Positions 1 through 7,136 of a stretch of DNA of 64,000 nucleotides are shown piece by piece. The position numbers and the translations under genes are program-made. Positions within the stretch are counted from its first letter, which is position 1, and each line of letters starts with the position of its first letter. Where the stretch lies: assembly GCF_046602855.1 (NCBI RefSeq), contig NZ_JBKINJ010000003.1, forward strand, positions 1 to 64,000. The letters run 5' to 3'. The DNA is from Gracilimonas sp046602855. GTDB taxonomy: Bacteria; Bacteroidota; Rhodothermia; Balneolales; Balneolaceae. The notes under the pieces were generated by a model. It was not told the origin of the DNA and made no database searches. It saw nothing but the letters and a program-made list of their open reading frames with translations.

Positions 1-62
1 TTGCGATACGCGAAGGTGGCCGTACTGTCGGTGCCGGCGTGGTAACTAAAATCTTAGACTAA
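1..62 (+). CDS. tuf: Elongation factor Tu, C-terminal fragment
   Basis: Only the last 19 codons and the TAA stop are in the window; the gene begins to the left. The translation ends with the typical EF-Tu C-terminus (AIREGGRTVGAGVVTKILD), part of beta-barrel domain 3. EF-Tu is the GTPase that delivers aminoacyl-tRNA to the ribosome. Its position just upstream of tRNA-Trp, secE and nusG is the common bacterial order. Identification rests on this short but highly conserved tail. Confidence 0.93.
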   Translation, partial: AIREGGRTVGAGVVTKILD

Positions 63-86
63 GAAAGTCGACCTGAACTTAGGCCA

Positions 87-125
87 GTGCAAAGAGTGGT
101 TACTTCGGTAGTCGCTCTTGTGCAC
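87..125 (+). promoter_or_regulatory. Long RNA hairpin with UUCG tetraloop between tuf and tRNA-Trp
   Basis: Bases 87-103 pair with 108-125 around a TTCG loop closed by C-G. This gives 17 pairs with a single bulged G at 120 and three G-T wobbles. It lies between the tuf stop and the tRNA-Trp 5' end, six bases before the tRNA. No T-run follows, so it does not look like an intrinsic terminator. A processing signal separating tuf mRNA from the tRNA, or a 3' stabiliser for tuf mRNA, is my inference. Confidence 0.7.
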
Positions 126-130
126 TTTAC

Positions 131-203
131 ACGGGTGTAGCTCAGTTGGCAGAGCACTGGTCTCCAAAACCAGGTGTCGGGAGTTCGAGTCTCTCCACCC
201 GTG
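131..203 (+). tRNA. tRNA-Trp (CCA)
   Basis: A full cloverleaf of 73 nt is visible. The acceptor strands are ACGGGTG and CACCCGT with discriminator G. The D-stem has GCTC, the anticodon stem is CTGGT/ACCAG with anticodon CCA at 164-166, and the T-arm carries GTTCGAGTC. The 3' CCA is not encoded. The tRNA sits between tuf and secE, as in many bacteria, and is probably cut from a tuf-secE-nusG transcript. Confidence 0.97.
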
Positions 204-220
204 CAAACAAGTAAAATTAT

Positions 221-403
221 ATGAGTAAGATTAATAAATTTTTTGATGGTGTTGTTCAGGAGTTCAAGAAGGTATCTTGGCCAACACAAAAGGAATTGAT
301 TGACAACACGATCATCGTAGTTGTCTTCTCCATCATTATTTCAGTTTTCATTTTTGGTGTAGACCAAGTTTATAGCACCATATTAGAAGCTATTTATAAC
401 TAA
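221..403 (+). CDS. secE: Preprotein translocase subunit SecE
   Basis: This 60-residue protein is the short, single-membrane-span form of SecE, which clamps and stabilises the SecY channel in the inner membrane. The N-terminal amphipathic part carries the conserved EFKKVSWPTQKEL motif (about residues 14-26). One hydrophobic span follows at about residues 30-50. Length and position before nusG fit the family. The TAA stop overlaps the nusG ATG by one base, suggesting translational coupling. No strong Shine-Dalgarno site is visible before the start. Confidence 0.96.
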   Translation: MSKINKFFDGVVQEFKKVSWPTQKELIDNTIIVVVFSIIISVFIFGVDQVYSTILEAIYN

Positions 404-960
404 TGAGTAAAGAACAAGAACATGGTTGGTACGTAGTACGCTGCTTCTCAAGCCATGAAAAAAAAGTTAAAGAGTTTCTTGAGCGGGAGATCGAAGAGCA
501 GGGCCTGGAAGACAAGATTAAGGAGGTCCTTATTCCTACAGAAACAGTAGTAGAGATCAGATCGGGAAAGAAACGAACCAGAGAGAAAAATTTCTTTCCG
601 GGTTATATCCTTTTAAATACTCATTATGATGAAGAAGTAAATAATTTAATACAGTCCGCACCATCCTGCTTAGGTTTTCTGAAAGTAGGTAAAAATGAAA
701 CGGTGCCAAAGCCACTTAAAGAACACGAAGTCAAACGCATCATTGGCAGAGTTAAAGACAGTGGCGATGAAATGCGGAATATTGAGATTCCGTATAGTGA
801 AGGCGACTTGGTTAAAGTGATATCCGGTCCGTTCAAAGATTTTGACGGAACCGTTCAGGAAGTGAATCCTGAAAAACTTAAACTGAGAGTTATGGTTAGT
901 ATTTTTGGCCGTAAAACTCCGGTGGAAGTTGATGTTAACCAAGTTGAATCGGCTACATAA
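403..960 (+). CDS. nusG: Transcription termination/antitermination factor NusG
   Basis: NusG binds the RNA polymerase clamp, reduces pausing and links polymerase to Rho or the ribosome. At 185 residues it has the usual two-domain form. The NGN domain is at about 1-115, beginning with GWYVVRCFSSHEKKV and containing FFPGYIL. The C-terminal KOW domain is at about 128-183 (EGDLVKVISGPFKDFDG). The start overlaps the secE stop (TAATG). The gene lies in its usual place before the L11 operon. Confidence 0.97.
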   Translation: MSKEQEHGWYVVRCFSSHEKKVKEFLEREIEEQGLEDKIKEVLIPTETVVEIRSGKKRTREKNFFPGYILLNTHYDEEVNNLIQSAPSCLGFLKVGKNETVPKPLKEHEVKRIIGRVKDSGDEMRNIEIPYSEGDLVKVISGPFKDFDGTVQEVNPEKLKLRVMVSIFGRKTPVEVDVNQVESAT

Positions 961-1034
961 AGAACCTAGTTGATGCACACTAGCTATTACGCACAAATAA
1001 ACAGAAGTTATTAATTATAGGATCCTGAGAATCC

Positions 1035-1466
1035 ATGGCTAAAAAAGTTGAGAACATCCTGAAGCTCCAGATTGTTGGGGGGCAGGCAAACCCTGCGCCA
1101 CCTGTTGGACCGGCACTCGGTCAAGCAGGAATCAATATTATGGAGTTTTGTAAAGCCTTTAACGCTAAGACTCAGGACAAGGCCGGAACTGTTGTTCCTG
1201 TTGAGATCACGGTTTATGCTGATAAGTCTTTTACATTTAAAACAAAGACTCCACCAGCACCTGTGCTTCTTAAGAAAGCAGCGAAAATCAAGTCCGGATC
1301 AGGCGAACCAAACCGAAAAAAAGTAGGTACGGTTACCTGGAGCCAATGCAAAGACATTGCACAAGAAAAGATGGAAGACTTAAATGCGTTTGACGTCGAA
1401 GCTGGTGCGGAAATGATTGCAGGAACGGCTCGCAGTATGGGTCTTAGAGTAAATCGCGAAAAGTAA
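1035..1466 (+). CDS. rplK: 50S ribosomal protein L11
   Basis: L11 binds 23S rRNA at the GTPase-associated centre with the L10/L12 stalk. The protein has 143 residues, close to the family norm. It shows the conserved proline-rich N-terminal stretch ANPAPPVGPALGQAGINIMEF (about 18-38) and ends with TARSMGLRVNREK. It follows nusG by 74 bases and precedes rplA. That spacer holds a small 5-bp hairpin (966-983) and no strong Shine-Dalgarno site. Confidence 0.97.
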   Translation: MAKKVENILKLQIVGGQANPAPPVGPALGQAGINIMEFCKAFNAKTQDKAGTVVPVEITVYADKSFTFKTKTPPAPVLLKKAAKIKSGSGEPNRKKVGTVTWSQCKDIAQEKMEDLNAFDVEAGAEMIAGTARSMGLRVNREK

Positions 1467-1479
1467 GGAAATTGTGATC

Positions 1480-2178
1480 ATGGCAAAAAGAGGAAAGAAA
1501 TATCAACAGGCTGTGGCACTCGTGAATCCCGAGGTAGAGTATACTTTGGAAGAAGCGTGCGATCTGGTTAAAAAAACATCTAACGTAAATTTTGATGCTT
1601 CAGTGGATATTGATATCCGTTTAGGCGTTGACCCAAGACATGCAGACCAAATGGTCCGCGGTACAGTGAGCTTGCCTCACGGTACGGGTAAAGATGTACG
1701 TGTTTTGGCTCTCGTTAATGAAGCCAAACAAGATGAAGCCAGAGAAGCCGGTGCCGACCATGTTGGTCTTGATGATTACATCGAAAAAATTGAAGAAGGG
1801 TGGAGCGATATAGACGTTATTATCGCCACGCCTGACGTAATGGGTAAACTCGGTAAGCTTGGGCGTTTTTTAGGCCCCCGCGGACTGATGCCTAACCCGA
1901 AAAGTGGAACCGTTACAATGGATGTGGCTGAAGCTGTGAAAACAGTGAAAGCCGGACAGATTGATTTCCGTGTTGATAAAGCCGGAATCCTTCATACATC
2001 TATTGGTAAAGTTAGTTTTAGCGCTAGCGATCTGAAAGAAAATACAGAAGCATTCTTTCGGACAGTGATGAGCTTAAGACCGGCTTCCGCAAAAGGACTG
2101 TACGTGAAAAGTGTTTTCATGAGCAGTACTATGGGACCAAGCATCCCGTTAAGCAGAACCGCAGTAACATCCCTATAA
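1480..2178 (+). CDS. rplA: 50S ribosomal protein L1
   Basis: L1 forms the mobile stalk next to the E site and in many bacteria represses its own operon. The protein has about 232 residues. Conserved parts are VDIDIRLGVDPRHADQMVRG, the loop GRFLGPRGLMPNPKSGTV, and the C-terminal YVKSVFMSSTMGPSI. I chose the ATG at 1480 over the in-frame GTG at 1474: AAGGAA at 1465-1470 is 9 bases from the ATG but only 3 from the GTG, and MAKRGKKY is the usual L1 N-terminus. Confidence 0.96.
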   Translation: MAKRGKKYQQAVALVNPEVEYTLEEACDLVKKTSNVNFDASVDIDIRLGVDPRHADQMVRGTVSLPHGTGKDVRVLALVNEAKQDEAREAGADHVGLDDYIEKIEEGWSDIDVIIATPDVMGKLGKLGRFLGPRGLMPNPKSGTVTMDVAEAVKTVKAGQIDFRVDKAGILHTSIGKVSFSASDLKENTEAFFRTVMSLRPASAKGLYVKSVFMSSTMGPSIPLSRTAVTSL

Positions 2179-2194
2179 AAGGAGGAAATGAATT

Positions 2195-2716
2195 ATGCCT
2201 ACTGCAGAAAAGCAAGCAGTCTTAGACGAAATTGCCGAGAAGCTGGAAAGCTCTAGTGCTCTTTATATCACTAATTATTCCGGAATGTCGGTACCTGAAG
2301 TTAATGAACTGCGTGGTGCATTTCGTAAGGGAGATATTCGCTTCAAAGTGTACAAAAACAAGTTAATGAAGCTCGCAATGGAGAAGGCTGGTGGATATGA
2401 TGAAATCATACCTTCTTTAGTTGAGCAGAATGCTTTCGCTTTTGTAGATGAAGAATTATCTGCACCTGCCAAGGTATTGAAAGATTTTATCAAGGAGCAC
2501 AATAAACCACAGTTTAAGGCCGCAATTGTAGATGGTGATTTCTACAGCGAAGATAAACTGGAAGTTCTTGCAGCTATGAAGTCTAAGAACGAGATTATTG
2601 GAGATATCCTTGGTCTGTTAATGTCACCTCTATCAAATATAGTTGGTGCACTTAACTCACAAGGATCTAACCTTGTTGGTGCTATTAACACCATCGCTGA
2701 AAAAGGCGAAGAATAA
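2195..2716 (+). CDS. rplJ: 50S ribosomal protein L10
   Basis: L10 anchors L7/L12 dimers to the ribosome as the stalk base. The 173-residue protein begins MPTAEKQAVLDEIAEKLESS. It contains the family sequence YITNYSGMSVPEVNELR (about 28-44) and the conserved KVYKNKLMKLA. A strong Shine-Dalgarno site (AAGGAGG, 2179-2185) lies 9 bases before this ATG. Another ATG at 2188 is out of frame and too close. Only 16 bases separate it from rplA, so the long structured L10 leader known from enterobacteria is absent. Confidence 0.96.
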   Translation: MPTAEKQAVLDEIAEKLESSSALYITNYSGMSVPEVNELRGAFRKGDIRFKVYKNKLMKLAMEKAGGYDEIIPSLVEQNAFAFVDEELSAPAKVLKDFIKEHNKPQFKAAIVDGDFYSEDKLEVLAAMKSKNEIIGDILGLLMSPLSNIVGALNSQGSNLVGAINTIAEKGEE

Positions 2717-2767
2717 CCCTTATTTATCAACTAGAATTTTTTTATTTAAAACAACTGGAGAAATATA

Positions 2768-3145
2768 ATGGCTGACGTTAAAGATTTAGCTGAACAGCTT
2801 GTCAACCTAACTATCAAAGAAGCAAACGAACTTGCAACTATTCTTGAAGAAGAATACGATATCAAACCTGCTCAAGCTGCTGTTGCAGTAGCTGGACCTG
2901 CTGGTGGCGGAGAAGCCGGAGCAGCTGAAGAGCAAACTGAATTTGATGTTGTTCTTAAGAGTCCCGGTGCTAAGAAAATTGCCGTAATTAAAGAAGTACG
3001 CGGCATCACTGGTCTTGGCTTGAAAGAAGCTAAAGAATTAGTTGACGGAGCTCCTAACGCTGTTAAAGAAGCTGTTTCTAAAGATGAAGCAGAAGACATC
3101 AAATCCAAGCTTGAAGAAGCTGGAGCCGAAGTAGAGCTTAAGTAA
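2768..3145 (+). CDS. rplL: 50S ribosomal protein L7/L12
   Basis: L7/L12 forms the flexible stalk that recruits translational GTPases. The 125-residue sequence shows all three family parts. The N-terminal dimerisation helices (about 1-35) contain LAEQLVNLTIKEANEL. An Ala/Gly-rich hinge lies at about 37-57. The C-terminal domain contains FDVVLKSPGAKKIAVIKEVR and GLGLKEAKELVDGAP. It follows rplJ by 51 bases. A strong hairpin just downstream separates it from rpoB. Confidence 0.97.
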   Translation: MADVKDLAEQLVNLTIKEANELATILEEEYDIKPAQAAVAVAGPAGGGEAGAAEEQTEFDVVLKSPGAKKIAVIKEVRGITGLGLKEAKELVDGAPNAVKEAVSKDEAEDIKSKLEEAGAEVELK

Positions 3146-3167
3146 TTCTTACTTATAAATTCGTTAT

Positions 3168-3197
3168 TAGCCAATGCCGTTAAATCGGTATTGGCTA
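3168..3197 (+). promoter_or_regulatory. Perfect 12-bp hairpin between rplL and rpoB
   Basis: Bases 3168-3179 (TAGCCAATGCCG) pair with 3186-3197 (CGGTATTGGCTA) around a 6-base loop, with one G-T wobble. An A-run rather than a T-run follows, so it is not a classical terminator. In Escherichia coli the rplL-rpoB gap holds an attenuator and an RNase III site that lower rpoBC expression relative to the ribosomal proteins. An analogous role here is inferred from position only. Confidence 0.65.
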
Positions 3198-3216
3198 TTG
3201 GCGTCTAAAAAAACTG

Positions 3217-3237
3217 ACCCCAATACATTTGGGGTTT
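3217..3237 (+). promoter_or_regulatory. Second small hairpin before rpoB, possible attenuator
   Basis: Bases 3217-3223 (ACCCCAA) pair with 3229-3235 (TTGGGGT) around loop TACAT, followed by only three T residues. It sits 20 bases after the larger rplL-rpoB hairpin and about 40 bases before the rpoB start. A weak terminator or attenuator is possible. The short T-run means most transcripts should read through. Confidence 0.45.
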
Positions 3238-3264
3238 CCCCGTATAAATTACCTTCAATCTAAG

Positions 3265-3269
3265 AGGAG
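3265..3269 (+). promoter_or_regulatory. Shine-Dalgarno site selecting the TTG start of rpoB
   Basis: AGGAG, within AAGAGGAGAGG, lies 9 bases before the TTG at 3279. The first in-frame ATG, at 3291, would be 21 bases away, too far for normal use. The site therefore supports TTG initiation. Confidence 0.75.
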
Positions 3270-3278
3270 AGGTTCCTT

Positions 3279-6200
3279 TTGAGCAAGAAGATGCAAACTA
3301 TTCCCAACACGGAACGCTTATCGTTTGGAAAAACCAAACATGTGCTTGATTATCCTGACTTTCTGGATATTCAGCTAGAGTCATTTGAAAAATTCGTACA
3401 ACTTGATATTGCTCCCAATGAGAGAGCAGATCAGGGTTTACAACGGATTTTCAATGAAAATTTTCCCATTCAGGATAGTCGTGAAACACATATTCTAGAA
3501 TTTCTATACTTTAATATAGATGTTCCACGCTACACTGAATCTGAGTGTCAGGATCGTGGCCTGACTTATTCTGTTCCGTTAAAAGCAAAATTAAGACTTT
3601 CATCTGTTGATGACAGCGATGAAGCCAGTGAAACCATTGAACAGGAAGTTTTCTTAGGAGACCTTCCATGGATGACCAATCGAGGTACATTCATTGTTAA
3701 TGGTGCTGAGCGGGTTATCGTAAGTCAGCTTCACAGATCACCGGGTGTTTTCTTTGGACAGAACGTTCACCCTAACGGAACTCAACTATATTCTGCAAGA
3801 GTGATTCCTTTCAAAGGGTCATGGATCGAGTTTACAACCGACATAAGAGATGTGTTGTGGGCATATATTGATCGCAAGAAGAAAGTTCCTGCAACAACCC
3901 TGTTAAGAGCACTTGGATATTCCTCTGATATTGAACTGTTAAGCTTGTTTGAGCTGTCAGAACATATCAAGTTTGGATCTAAAGCCGATTACAACAAGAA
4001 ACTGGTTGGTAAAAGACTAGCCGAAAATATTGTTGTAGAAAGCATGGAAGAAGTGGTTGACGATGAAACAGGTGAAGTAACAGAAGCCTTGAATCGTCAG
4101 ATCATATTTGAACGTGACCATGAACTGACTGAAGATGATTATGGCTCACTTAAAGATGCAGAAGTTGAAAAGGTCTTAGTTCAAAAGATCTCAGCTGAGG
4201 AATCTGAACGTTCCGTAATGATGAATACTCTTCGTAAGGATCCTACTTACGATGAATCGTCTGCACTTGGTGAGATCTATCAGCAGATCAGATCAGGTGA
4301 AATGCCGGATCCGGAAACTGCTCGTTCAATTCTTGAAAGATTGTTTTTCAGTGATAAGAAATATGATCTTGGAGAAGTTGGTCGTTACAGATTGAATAAA
4401 CGCTTGAAACTTGATCAGGAAAATACCCTACAATATCTGACTAAAGAAGATATCGTTGCTATTGTTAGAGAAGTTATCCGCCTGAAGAACATGAAGTCTC
4501 AGGTAGATGATATTGATCACCTAAGTAACAGGCGTGTTCGTACTGTTGGAGAACAGTTAGGTCAGCAATTTGCAATTGGCCTTGCCCGAATGGCACGTAC
4601 TATCCGTGAGAGAATGAATTCACGGGATGCTGAACAGTTGACACCACAGGATCTTGTAAATGCACGTACGATCTCAAGTGTGATCAATACGTTCTTTGGA
4701 ACGAACCAGCTATCTCAGTTCATGGATCAAACGAATCCTATTGCTGAGTTGACTCACAAGCGGCGTATGTCTGCTTTGGGACCTGGTGGTTTGACACGTG
4801 AGAGAGCCGGTTTTGAGGTACGTGACGTTCACTACACTCACTATGGTCGACTTTGCCCGATTGAAACACCTGAGGGGCCAAACATTGGTTTGATCTCTTC
4901 ATTGTGTGTACATGCCAAGGTAAATGACTTTGGATTTATTGAGACCCCTTATCGTAAAGTGAAAGAAGGTAAGGTTACAAAAGATGTTGAATATCTTGCG
5001 GCCGAGCAGGAAGATGAAACGGTTATCGCTCAGGCTAACGCAGAGATAGATGACAAAGGCATGTTCGAAACGGATGCCATCTTCTCAAGAACACGTGAAG
5101 GTAACTACCTTCGTGTGAAGCCGGATGAGATCGAATATATGGATGTTGCCACTAACCAGATCACGTCTCTGGCAGCAGCATTGATTCCGTTTATTGAACA
5201 TGATGATGCTAACCGTGCACTGATGGGTTCTAACATGCAGCGCCAGGCCGTACCATTGTTGCGACCTGAAGCCCCTGTGGTTGGAACCGGACTTGAGCAG
5301 CGTGCAGCTCGTGACTCACGTGCTATCATCACAGCTGATGCTGATGGTGAAGTAGTATATGTGAGTGCTACTGAGATCAGAGTTAAATATAACCGTACTG
5401 AGGAAGAGCAAAATTGCTACTTCGATGGTGGGGTAAAGACTTATGATCTGACCAAATTTGTAAGAACTAACCAGGATACTACGATCAATCAACGTCCTGT
5501 TGTAAAGATCGGAGACAAAGTGAAAGCAGGACAAGCTCTTGCTGATGGTTGTTCAACTGATAAAGGTGAGCTTGCCCTGGGGCGTAATTTGCTTGTGGCT
5601 TTTATGCCATGGAGAGGTTACAACTTTGAGGATGCCATCGTTGTAAGTGAAAGAATTGTACAGGATGATATCTATACATCCATTCACGTAACAGAATTTG
5701 AGCAGCAGGTACGAGACACCAAGCGTGGTGAGGAAGAACTGACTCGTGAAATTCCAAACGTGAGTGAAGAAGCCACATCTGATCTTGATGAGCGTGGAAT
5801 CATTAGAATCGGTGCCAAGATCGAGCACGGTGATATTCTGGTGGGTAAGATCACTCCGAAAGGAGAAACAGATCCTACTCCTGAAGAAAAACTACTGCGA
5901 GCGATCTTCGGTGATAAAGCCGGTGATGTTAAAGACGCATCATTGAAAGTACCGCCAAGTGTTGAAGGTACTGTAATTGATACTAAACTCTTTAGCCGTA
6001 AGCGCGATGAACTGATCTCTCGTAAAGAAGAGAAGAAACGTGTTGAGCAGGAAGAAGAGCGTCATGCACAAAAAGTAGCAGAGTTGAATCAGCAGTGGGC
6101 TGATAAGATGTACTCCCTGCTTCGTGATAAGACTTCTCCCGGTGTTTACAATTACAGCCATGTAGAGTTGATACCAAAAGGCGAGAAATACAAAAAATCT

Positions 6201-7106
6201 GTATTTGAAGAACTTGATCCCGTCAATATCAATGAGAATATTGACTGGGCTACCGATGGTGAATTGGTGAAACTTGTTAAAAAACTGTTTTCCAACTACC
6301 GTGAGCTTCGTCGTGAGATCGATACTGAAGCTAAGCGTCGTAAGTTTGCTATTCAGGTTGGAGACGAGTTGCCACCCGGAATTATCCAGAAGGCCAAGGT
6401 TTACGTTGCTAAAAAACGTAAGCTTAAAGTAGGTGATAAAATGGCCGGTCGTCACGGTAACAAAGGTGTTGTTGCCAAGATCGTGCCACAGGAAGACATG
6501 CCGTTCATGGAAGACGGAACTCCTGTCGATATCTGTTTGAACCCGCTGGGTGTACCATCACGTATGAACCTTGGACAGATCTACGAAACCATTCTCGGAT
6601 GGGCTGCCAAGAAAATGGGTGTTACTTTTGCATCACCTATCTTCGATGGTGCTTCCATGGATGAAGTTCGTGAGAAACTAAGAGATGCAGGGCTACCTGA
6701 AGATGGCCGCGTTAAGTTGTATGACGGTCGTACAGGTGAACCTTTTGCGCAGAAGACCACAGTAGGATACATTTACATGCTGAAACTGAATCACTTGATT
6801 CAGGATAAGATGCATGCTCGTTCTATTGGTCCATATTCATTGATCACGCAGCAACCATTGGGTGGTAAAGCTCAGTTTGGTGGCCAGCGACTTGGTGAAA
6901 TGGAGGTGTGGGCACTGTACGCATATGGTGCTTCCAGCATCCTGAAAGAAATGCTCACTGTAAAAAGTGATGACGTTAAAGGGCGCTCTAAAGTATATGA
7001 GGCCATCGTTAAAGGTGAGAATCTGCCTGATGGTGACGTGCCCGAATCATTCAAGGTATTGTTACGAGAGCTTATGGGTCTCGGCCTTGAAATGCACATT
7101 GAATAA
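3279..7106 (+). CDS. rpoB: DNA-directed RNA polymerase subunit beta
   Basis: The beta subunit forms half of the active-site cleft and binds rifampicin. The protein has 1275 residues, typical for the family. The rifampicin region is at about residues 472-515: LSQFMDQTNPIAELTHKRR, then SALGPGGLTRERAGFEVRDVH. The Asp, His and Ser positions where resistance mutations arise are wild type. The conserved GRHGNKGV is near residue 1057, and the C-terminus contains GGKAQFGGQRLGEMEVWAL. Translation probably starts at TTG. rpoC follows after 30 bases. Confidence 0.98.
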   Translation: MSKKMQTIPNTERLSFGKTKHVLDYPDFLDIQLESFEKFVQLDIAPNERADQGLQRIFNENFPIQDSRETHILEFLYFNIDVPRYTESECQDRGLTYSVPLKAKLRLSSVDDSDEASETIEQEVFLGDLPWMTNRGTFIVNGAERVIVSQLHRSPGVFFGQNVHPNGTQLYSARVIPFKGSWIEFTTDIRDVLWAYIDRKKKVPATTLLRALGYSSDIELLSLFELSEHIKFGSKADYNKKLVGKRLAENIVVESMEEVVDDETGEVTEALNRQIIFERDHELTEDDYGSLKDAEVEKVLVQKISAEESERSVMMNTLRKDPTYDESSALGEIYQQIRSGEMPDPETARSILERLFFSDKKYDLGEVGRYRLNKRLKLDQENTLQYLTKEDIVAIVREVIRLKNMKSQVDDIDHLSNRRVRTVGEQLGQQFAIGLARMARTIRERMNSRDAEQLTPQDLVNARTISSVINTFFGTNQLSQFMDQTNPIAELTHKRRMSALGPGGLTRERAGFEVRDVHYTHYGRLCPIETPEGPNIGLISSLCVHAKVNDFGFIETPYRKVKEGKVTKDVEYLAAEQEDETVIAQANAEIDDKGMFETDAIFSRTREGNYLRVKPDEIEYMDVATNQITSLAAALIPFIEHDDANRALMGSNMQRQAVPLLRPEAPVVGTGLEQRAARDSRAIITADADGEVVYVSATEIRVKYNRTEEEQNCYFDGGVKTYDLTKFVRTNQDTTINQRPVVKIGDKVKAGQALADGCSTDKGELALGRNLLVAFMPWRGYNFEDAIVVSERIVQDDIYTSIHVTEFEQQVRDTKRGEEELTREIPNVSEEATSDLDERGIIRIGAKIEHGDILVGKITPKGETDPTPEEKLLRAIFGDKAGDVKDASLKVPPSVEGTVIDTKLFSRKRDELISRKEEKKRVEQEEERHAQKVAELNQQWADKMYSLLRDKTSPGVYNYSHVELIPKGEKYKKSVFEELDPVNINENIDWATDGELVKLVKKLFSNYRELRREIDTEAKRRKFAIQVGDELPPGIIQKAKVYVAKKRKLKVGDKMAGRHGNKGVVAKIVPQEDMPFMEDGTPVDICLNPLGVPSRMNLGQIYETILGWAAKKMGVTFASPIFDGASMDEVREKLRDAGLPEDGRVKLYDGRTGEPFAQKTTVGYIYMLKLNHLIQDKMHARSIGPYSLITQQPLGGKAQFGGQRLGEMEVWALYAYGASSILKEMLTVKSDDVKGRSKVYEAIVKGENLPDGDVPESFKVLLRELMGLGLEMHIE

Positions 7107-7124
7107 TTTCACTGTTAATAATTT

Positions 7125-7130
7125 GGAGGA
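7125..7130 (+). promoter_or_regulatory. Shine-Dalgarno site selecting the TTG start of rpoC
   Basis: GGAGGA lies 6 bases before the TTG at 7137. The resulting N-terminus, starting PVTKTL after the initiator, is followed directly by conserved beta-prime sequence. No ATG lies in a better position. Confidence 0.75.
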
Positions 7131-7136
7131 ACATCC

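Noticed and set aside
966..983. Small hairpin between nusG and rplK as an L1-binding or attenuator site
   Set aside because: Only 5 bp with an 8-base loop; no resemblance to the known L1 mRNA target could be shown.
5940..6455. 171-codon open frame antisense to rpoB
   Set aside because: It is the complement of strongly conserved rpoB coding sequence.
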